From Idiomarina zobellii (GTDB taxonomy: Bacteria; Pseudomonadota; Gammaproteobacteria; Enterobacterales; Alteromonadaceae), in contig NZ_FNCB01000005.1 of assembly GCF_900100855.1 (NCBI RefSeq), positions 105,250 to 169,249 of the forward strand: DNA of 64,000 bases. The letters are read 5' to 3'. A program made the position numbers and the translations under genes. Positions 57,439-64,000 of the stretch are shown here, one piece after another (position 1 is the first letter of the stretch; the number at the start of each line of letters is the position of its first letter). The notes below the pieces were generated by a model that saw only the letters and a program-made list of their open reading frames with translations, made no database searches and was not told the origin of the DNA.

Positions 57439-57476
57439 GAAGCACTTGGCGATCTAAATTTAACGGAGTACGTTAA

Positions 57477-58859
<1,383 letters not shown>

Positions 58860-58868
58860 AAGAAGCTT

Positions 58869-58898
58869 AATAGGGTGGTCGCTCTTGACCACCCTATT
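58869..58898. terminator. Strong hairpin between gdhA and the M16 peptidase gene
   Basis: A 12-bp perfect inverted repeat AATAGGGTGGTC/GACCACCCTATT (58869-58880 with 58887-58898) has loop GCTCTT, lying between two convergent stops. A clear T run is absent on both sides, so it is a likely but not textbook bidirectional terminator. Confidence 0.65.
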
Positions 58899-58909
58899 AT
58901 AAACCCAAA

Positions 58910-61783
58910 TTATTGAGTCTCCATAGTTTGATGAAACTCTGCGAGATCCTCCACAACCGTTTGATTCGGTAAGTCTGCATAAGGCTCGTCTGCGAACTTC
59001 TTACCGCGGAGCTGTACGGAAATACGGGCAGAGTCTGGATTCATTAACGTATCTTTATAGAATGCTTTAGCGGCTGCCAGCGTCGTGTTCTCGACGGCAT
59101 TAATCAGTTGCTCTTTACTGTCAAAGTCATAACGCTCAAGCGCTAAGTCTGACAGTATTGGAGCGACTTCTTCGCGCATATTCTTCGGCGTTTCTTTTAA
59201 CGTTACCAGCGCACTTTGTTTTAACTGAGCGAACTCGTCTTCAGTCATCTTCTCAAGTTGCGTCCAGTATTCGTCTTTGAACTTGTCAAAACGCGCCTGC
59301 ATATCCGCCACGCTCTTAACCGGCGTTTGAATGTATAGACCAAATCCTGCGTAATGATCAAGTGATGGCGCAAAAGCGCCTACGGCATAGGCCAGCTGCT
59401 CTTCTGTACGCAAGGTATCAAAGGCTGCCGTGCGGAAGTGGCTTTGCAATACTGTCCCCGCTGCTTGAGCTTTGAAACCTGGTTCTGGATGAATGTGTGC
59501 ATCAACGATAGCCACGTCGGCCACATCGAGGTCTTTGCGTAAAACAATTGCTTTGTTTGACTGAGGCTTCCAGAATTTTGCCGTTTCAAAATCAGTGATG
59601 TTACGGTCATTAGGTAAGCTTGCTCTAACACGCTCAGCGGCTTCTGTTAAATCGGACTTGTCGTAGTTACCAAACGCAAACACACGAATGAAATTATTAC
59701 CTAACAGAGTGTCCATATAAGCTTCTAATTCTTCATTGCTGAGCGATTGAGCCGTGTTGATTAAGTCTGACTGCTCAAAACCACCTTCGCGAATTAGCTG
59801 CCCGTACGCATCGAAGCTCTGGTAAATAGGGAATTGCTGACCTTTGTTTTTTAGTGCACGAACATAGCGATCAACGGCCTGTTTAAAGGCTTGTGGGTCA
59901 ACCTCAAAGCTTAAACCTTCAATAGCACGCTCAAGCAACTGTGGCTGTTTATCGGTAAAACCGGAGACGGTTAATGTCATGCCCGTTGTATCGTTCAAGC
60001 TCAAGTTCATGCCGGCAATGTTCGCTTCTGTATCCAGGGCACTGACGTTCATGTTGTACAAATCTTTCCACAAAGCGCCTAGAACGTTGGCTTTAATATC
60101 ATGCAGTGTCGCAGGGTTATTAATTTGAACGTTAAAAATGCCGCGTGGCTGGTCACCATACAGCTGGCTTGGGTATTGCCATACTTGCAGGCCTTGCTCG
60201 TCAATAACCACCTGAGGCTTCTCAAACGCGTCGTTTTTCTTAACCTCGAAGCTCTCTGGAAGAAGCGTATTTACTTTAGGTAAGTTGATTGCCATTTTCG
60301 GCTCTTCTTTCCAGCTCGCAATTTCCCCGGCGGTTATGTCTGTGACTTTGTACTTACCATCGTAGTAGTCAAGTTCGCTGTCATGCGGCTCGTCTTGGCT
60401 TATGTACCAAACTCTTAAACGTTCAGGGGTTAACTGCGACAATACTGAGCGAATAGCCTCAGGGTTAAACTCCTGGTACTCGTATGGTGCACTGATCGCA
60501 TATTCAGCGGGGTAGTTTTGCATGGCTTCTGCAAGGTTTGAAACATAACCAAACTCGTCACCTTTTTCCAAGAAGCGGAATTGGTTCGTCAAACTGGTTT
60601 TTATTTCATTGAAATATTTCTCATCGACGCCTTCAGCACGGACTTTGTCAATGTACTGCATAATAAGCGCGACAATCTCTTCACGCTGCTGCATGCCGCT
60701 ATCTGTTAGCTCAATGTCTAAACGCATAACGCCGTAGTTACCATAGAAATTTGGCTGCGCAGAAGCATTTAAACTGGCAATAAGTCCAGCCTCTTTCAGT
60801 TGCTGAGCGGGAGTGCCTGGCATTTCAGAGCCAAGCAAGTAGCTTACATAGCGATTAGGCTTAACTTTAAACCGGTCTTGATTGTTGTTAATGATGAATT
60901 CAAGCTTCAGCTGTTTAACGTCTTCATTCGGAACGTAATGAATGCGTTTTTTGCCGACATCATCAAAGTTAATTTGAGCCGTGACTTCAGGCTCATCGAT
61001 ACCGTCATCTTCAATACTGGCGAAGTGCTTACGCGCTAGCGCTTCCATCTCATCAAGCGAGCGGTTGCTTATCATCGCCACTTTCATAATGTTTGACGAA
61101 TAAAAACGGTTATAGAAGTCGACAGTTTCCTGATGCAGCTGGCTGTTTTCTTTATCGCTGAGGCTTTCAAGGTTACCAATAAGAAAACGATTAGAAGGGT
61201 GTGAACCAAGCAACAAGCGACCGAGTTTAAATTGACCAAAGAAGTCCATTTCACGGCGCATCGACCACTCGGCATTGACCGCATTACGCTCTTTATCCAC
61301 ATACTCCGGGTAGAGTTTTGGCGCTTTGAAAAAGTCTGAGAAGCGGTCCAGGCCTTCGTCGTACGCATCATTGTTCACTTTGAACATATAATTAGTAATG
61401 TCCAGCCAGGTGTAAGCGTTCTGGCTACCGCCATTATTGCTCATAAACTCGCTGTAACCATTGGTATCTGGGTACTTTTCGGTGCCTAGAAACAACATGT
61501 GCTCCAGGTAATGGGCCATGCCTTGTTGTGATTTAGGGTCTTGTAACAGACCGACACCAACACTTAATGAAGCCGCTGATTTATCAACCTCAGGGTCTGA
61601 CACCAGCATAATTTCAATGTTGTTATCAAGTTTCAGAACGCGATAGTCACGTTCATCATTAGGGCTTTTTATCACCTCACCGGCAACAGCGCTTTGAACG
61701 TTTGGAGTTTCTGTAACTGTTTGGCCACAGCCAGCTAGCAATAAAGCAGAGCTAATAGCGCTCGCAAGTAATAACTTTTTCAT
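58910..61783 (-). CDS. Lipoprotein M16 zinc metallopeptidase (pitrilysin-like)
   Basis: A 957-residue protein. The signal peptide ends in the lipobox LLAGC (C19), so it should be attached to a membrane on the periplasmic side. The inverted zinc motif HYLEH (H91-H95), with a downstream glutamate in the NAVNAEWSM region (about 170), gives an M16A peptidase. Length and four-domain layout match pitrilysin (962), which is soluble in E. coli. It degrades small peptides. LysR is upstream on the same strand with a 94-base gap. Confidence 0.9.
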   Translation of the reverse strand: MKKLLLASAISSALLLAGCGQTVTETPNVQSAVAGEVIKSPNDERDYRVLKLDNNIEIMLVSDPEVDKSAASLSVGVGLLQDPKSQQGMAHYLEHMLFLGTEKYPDTNGYSEFMSNNGGSQNAYTWLDITNYMFKVNNDAYDEGLDRFSDFFKAPKLYPEYVDKERNAVNAEWSMRREMDFFGQFKLGRLLLGSHPSNRFLIGNLESLSDKENSQLHQETVDFYNRFYSSNIMKVAMISNRSLDEMEALARKHFASIEDDGIDEPEVTAQINFDDVGKKRIHYVPNEDVKQLKLEFIINNNQDRFKVKPNRYVSYLLGSEMPGTPAQQLKEAGLIASLNASAQPNFYGNYGVMRLDIELTDSGMQQREEIVALIMQYIDKVRAEGVDEKYFNEIKTSLTNQFRFLEKGDEFGYVSNLAEAMQNYPAEYAISAPYEYQEFNPEAIRSVLSQLTPERLRVWYISQDEPHDSELDYYDGKYKVTDITAGEIASWKEEPKMAINLPKVNTLLPESFEVKKNDAFEKPQVVIDEQGLQVWQYPSQLYGDQPRGIFNVQINNPATLHDIKANVLGALWKDLYNMNVSALDTEANIAGMNLSLNDTTGMTLTVSGFTDKQPQLLERAIEGLSFEVDPQAFKQAVDRYVRALKNKGQQFPIYQSFDAYGQLIREGGFEQSDLINTAQSLSNEELEAYMDTLLGNNFIRVFAFGNYDKSDLTEAAERVRASLPNDRNITDFETAKFWKPQSNKAIVLRKDLDVADVAIVDAHIHPEPGFKAQAAGTVLQSHFRTAAFDTLRTEEQLAYAVGAFAPSLDHYAGFGLYIQTPVKSVADMQARFDKFKDEYWTQLEKMTEDEFAQLKQSALVTLKETPKNMREEVAPILSDLALERYDFDSKEQLINAVENTTLAAAKAFYKDTLMNPDSARISVQLRGKKFADEPYADLPNQTVVEDLAEFHQTMETQ

Positions 61784-61876
61784 ATTGGAGGTCCCTTTTA
61801 TTCATCTAATATCTAGATGATACTCGGGCACTCCAGAGGCTTGAAGTTATTTTGTTAGTAATTTGTAACAGAGTGT

Positions 61877-62749
61877 TTAAGTCAGAAAGCGAATGTGACC
61901 AATAAAGCTTCTGGCAACAGGGCCGACACTGTCCGCGTCTTCGAAATTCAGATAAATAGGCATAGAGCGGGTAGCGCCGCGTTCGAGATTTAAAGTCACT
62001 AAACTGCCTTCTTCAATATGCGCTTTTACCGCCGACTCAGGCAGCCAGGCAAAGCCCAGGTTTTTGCGAATAAGCTCAACGGACGTGGTTAAGTGGCTGA
62101 CCGTCCAGCGCTGCTCAGAACCCAGCCAACCTATGTCAGAGCTTTTTTCTATACCTGAGTCTCGCAGTACTATTTGACGGCTGTTCTTTAAGTCTTCGAG
62201 AGTGACAGACGTTTTTGACGCAAGTGTGTGATTGGTGCCGCATACCGCAACAAAGGTAACGTCGCTAAGTGCCTCACTCAGTTCATTATCGAGCATAAAA
62301 GGCGACAGCGATACCGTTGCTAAGCCTTTCCGCAGCAACTCATCAGCACCCGTTAATATGGTTTCAATAACCTCTATGTGCACCAGCGGAAACTCTTCCG
62401 AGACTTTTTCTAACGCTTCGTACAGCACTTCTTTCGGGAAAGCTTCATCGACAGCAATGCTAAGCGTGGACTCCACTCCCTCTTTCAGATTCTGAGCGAC
62501 ATTTTCAAAGCGCTCAGCTTCCGACAGCAGATAATTAATACGGCGTAGCAAGAGTTTGCCAGCATGGGTTAACACCGTTTTGCGGCCATCGACCTCAAAC
62601 AAATGAACACCTAACTGCTCTTCCATTTTATTAACAGCGTGGTGAATGCTCGACTGGCTTTTGTGCACCTGCTGAGCCGCCTGCATAAAACCACCGTGGT
62701 CAGCTACCGCTTTAAACATCCGCCATTGTTCGAGAGTCGATTTTGCCAT
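61877..62749 (-). CDS. LysR-family transcriptional regulator
   Basis: A 290-residue regulator. The winged helix-turn-helix is in residues about 4-62 (STLEQWRMFKAVADHGGFMQAAQQVHKSQSSIHHAVNKMEEQL). A periplasmic-binding-like effector domain follows (about 90-288). It lies upstream of the M16 peptidase gene on the same strand. Its targets are unknown and no divergent partner is obvious. Confidence 0.88.
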   Translation of the reverse strand: MAKSTLEQWRMFKAVADHGGFMQAAQQVHKSQSSIHHAVNKMEEQLGVHLFEVDGRKTVLTHAGKLLLRRINYLLSEAERFENVAQNLKEGVESTLSIAVDEAFPKEVLYEALEKVSEEFPLVHIEVIETILTGADELLRKGLATVSLSPFMLDNELSEALSDVTFVAVCGTNHTLASKTSVTLEDLKNSRQIVLRDSGIEKSSDIGWLGSEQRWTVSHLTTSVELIRKNLGFAWLPESAVKAHIEEGSLVTLNLERGATRSMPIYLNFEDADSVGPVARSFIGHIRFLT

Positions 62750-62915
62750 TACACAGCCTATTTATCCCTGAGATTGGTTACGATGATAGTATGCTTTGAG
62801 TGGGTTGGGTAGGTGTATTAGTATTGATAGATAAAGTTATTAAACTTTTAGTTCGGGGCTGATTAGGTATTGGTGCACTGGCAGCTTTTGACAAGCTAAT
62901 TATTAGGGAATCATT

Positions 62916-63473
62916 ATGGGTATCTATAAAAGGATTGGGGCTGTCCTAGCCGTGATAGTTCTTTCTGGGTGTGCTGTACAAAACTTCAATAGCTATGTGT
63001 CTCCTAACCGCCCGCAAATTGAAAAGCTTTTGGTGGTTTCTCTGACCAGTTCGTATCACGATGCGAATCTTCAAGAACAAGAGTTTTGTGATACGTTGGA
63101 TTCACAAAAGATAACTTGCCTGACGACAGAGGGGTACAGAAAACCGGGTTTTAACTTTTCCCCAGATAATGCTTTAAAGTTGAGTGAAAGAGAAAAGGTT
63201 GACCATGTTTTGCTTGTCGGTTTGATCTCTTCAGACTCAATAAATGAATCTATGCTTATTCAATCAGGTAGCCAGACTCAAATTATAAATGGAATATCTG
63301 AACAAAAACTATTTCAAATACAGTTAACCTCTATGTTAAGTGGTGAAGTTGTTTACTCTGCTGAGGTCGAAACTGAATATGGAAAAGTAACGGCTGACTT
63401 TCAAAAAAGAACGTTTTACGGGCAAATTTTTGAAGAAGTTGTGACGGATTGGAAACAAAAAGGGATCCACTGA
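62916..63473 (+). CDS. Unknown lipoprotein (first of a tandem pair)
   Basis: A 185-residue protein. The signal peptide ends in the lipobox VLSGC (cysteine at about residue 19). The remainder has LLVVSLTSSYHDA near the start, a putative strand-rich core (VDHVLLVGLIS), and LFQIQLTSMLSGEVVYSAEVET near the end, resembling small envelope lipoproteins of the LPP20/CsgG-partner sort only in general layout. I do not recognise the family. The DNA is A/T-rich relative to neighbours. A second lipoprotein gene starts 39 bases after it. Confidence 0.7.
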   Translation: MGIYKRIGAVLAVIVLSGCAVQNFNSYVSPNRPQIEKLLVVSLTSSYHDANLQEQEFCDTLDSQKITCLTTEGYRKPGFNFSPDNALKLSEREKVDHVLLVGLISSDSINESMLIQSGSQTQIINGISEQKLFQIQLTSMLSGEVVYSAEVETEYGKVTADFQKRTFYGQIFEEVVTDWKQKGIH

Positions 63474-63512
63474 AGTTTGCGGATTGGGATAAATAGATAC
63501 AGGGGGCAAAAG

Positions 63513-63906
63513 ATGAAGTGGTTTACGGTTTTGACTGTGTTTATTTTTCTCGTGGGGTGTACTTCGCCAAAGGTATTTCTAACGACCGAGCGCTTAGCAG
63601 ATAAAGAAAGAGCTCAGTTAATATCAAAGCTTACAGACAAAGGTTTTAATGTTAAGCAGACAGTTGGCGTGCATATTCCTGAGGAATTTTCGGATGTTGT
63701 TGTAGCGACAAATCTAGCAAATGAGAGCCCAGGCTTTTTTGAAAGGCTTGAAGAGTTGCTTCAGCAGCAAGGTTTAGCGCCTGTCACTTACCAAAAATTT
63801 TATCAACAAAAGCATTATTACAAGGGGCGACATATTGGCTTGTATATTAGAGGAAAAGAGCCAAGGATGAAATTGCCTCCAGTACTTCGTGGACATGAGA
63901 AGACTT
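63513..63906 (+). pseudogene. Second tandem lipoprotein gene, apparently interrupted by an IS element
   Basis: ATG 63513, with GGGGG before it, opens a reading with signal peptide and lipobox LVGC (MKWFTVLTVFIFLVGC). It continues for 131 codons (LTDKGFNVKQT, FERLEELLQQQGLAP, YYKGRHIGLYIRGKE) until sequence typical of an IS256 end begins at 63907. The frame stays open past the window edge, but the codons after 63906 belong to the element. The gene is therefore truncated, or its 3' part lies beyond the element. The family is unknown. Confidence 0.6.
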
Positions 63907-64000
63907 GGGTAGTGTTCAGAATTCTGTGTCATTTCGTTAAACTAAGCAAAAAAGAGATGACATATGACCAAAACCAATTTCGACATGGATGCCGCTTTAA
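63907..64000 (+). mobile_element. Left end of a probable IS256-family insertion sequence
   Basis: An end-like sequence starts at 63907 (GGGTAGTGTTC), carries the palindrome CAGAATTCTG (63917-63926) and continues TGTCA. This is the kind of terminal repeat found in IS256-type elements. A transposase-like start follows 57 bases in. The right end is outside the window, so the element cannot be closed here. Confidence 0.55.
63964..64000 (+). CDS. IS256-type transposase, first codons only
   Basis: Only twelve codons are present (MTKTNFDMDAAL), starting at ATG 63964, in a frame different from the interrupted lipoprotein. This start resembles proteobacterial IS256-family transposases (MTKxxFDxxxALxAL). 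The call rests on this short match and on the terminal sequence just upstream. Confidence 0.5.
   Translation, partial: MTKTNFDMDAAL

Overview
The window reads as chromosomal DNA of a marine gammaproteobacterium of the Alteromonadales type, most likely Idiomarina or a close relative. This is inferred from gene content and order and has not been tested by search. Supporting signs are the blocks gmk-rpoZ-spoT-ridA, trmH-recG, ubiE-ubiJ-ubiB-tatABC-tatD and rhlB/trxA-rho-ubiD-fre, three large TonB-dependent receptors, several cyclic-di-GMP proteins, a Mg-type HemB and moderate GC. No rRNA, tRNA or CRISPR array is visible.

Layout. 1-11 kb: a truncated DASS transporter, an ATP-grasp ligase, a FecA-type receptor with a probable Fur site, a three-part MliC/META lipoprotein, an NsrR-type regulator next to an exported amidohydrolase, a MaoC-like protein, a BCCT transporter, a PAS protein with a decayed GGDEF domain, and the remnant of an AMP-forming ligase. 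11-18 kb: a TetR regulator, a CynX/NimT permease, gmk, rpoZ, spoT, ridA and an NhaC antiporter. 18.2-20.9 kb: a tightly coupled three-gene cassette (unknown membrane protein, atypical GNAT-like protein, CDF-type transporter). This is the least explained part of the window. 20.9-33 kb: an EAL/HDOD protein, trmH, recG, the ubiquinone and Tat genes, tatD, a membrane diguanylate cyclase and hemB. 33-39.3 kb: a short Ppx/GppA, rhlB, trxA, rho, ubiD and fre.

39.3-44.3 kb is a thiamin salvage locus. A TPP riboswitch precedes a TonB receptor, a PnuC/PnuT-type permease, a ThiK-like kinase and an MFS permease. The riboswitch is followed by complementary segments that can be read as a ribosome-site sequestering switch. 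44.4-53.6 kb: a DUF3185 protein, a third receptor, dps, trhO, a TauE-family permease overlapping a CNNM/CorC-type protein, a VTT protein, hemH, a retropepsin-like protein and a small exported protein. 53.7-62.7 kb: a chemotaxis receptor, a 1-Cys peroxiredoxin, a diguanylate cyclase, gdhA, a lipoprotein M16 peptidase and a LysR regulator. The window ends in two tandem unknown lipoprotein genes. The second appears to be interrupted by an IS256-type element whose left end and first transposase codons lie in the last 94 bases.

Functional threads are iron and haem (FecA-type receptor, Dps, HemB, HemH), thiamin salvage, ubiquinone synthesis, stringent response (SpoT, Ppx/GppA, omega) and cyclic-di-GMP (two apparently active cyclases, one degenerate GGDEF protein, one degenerate EAL/HDOD protein).
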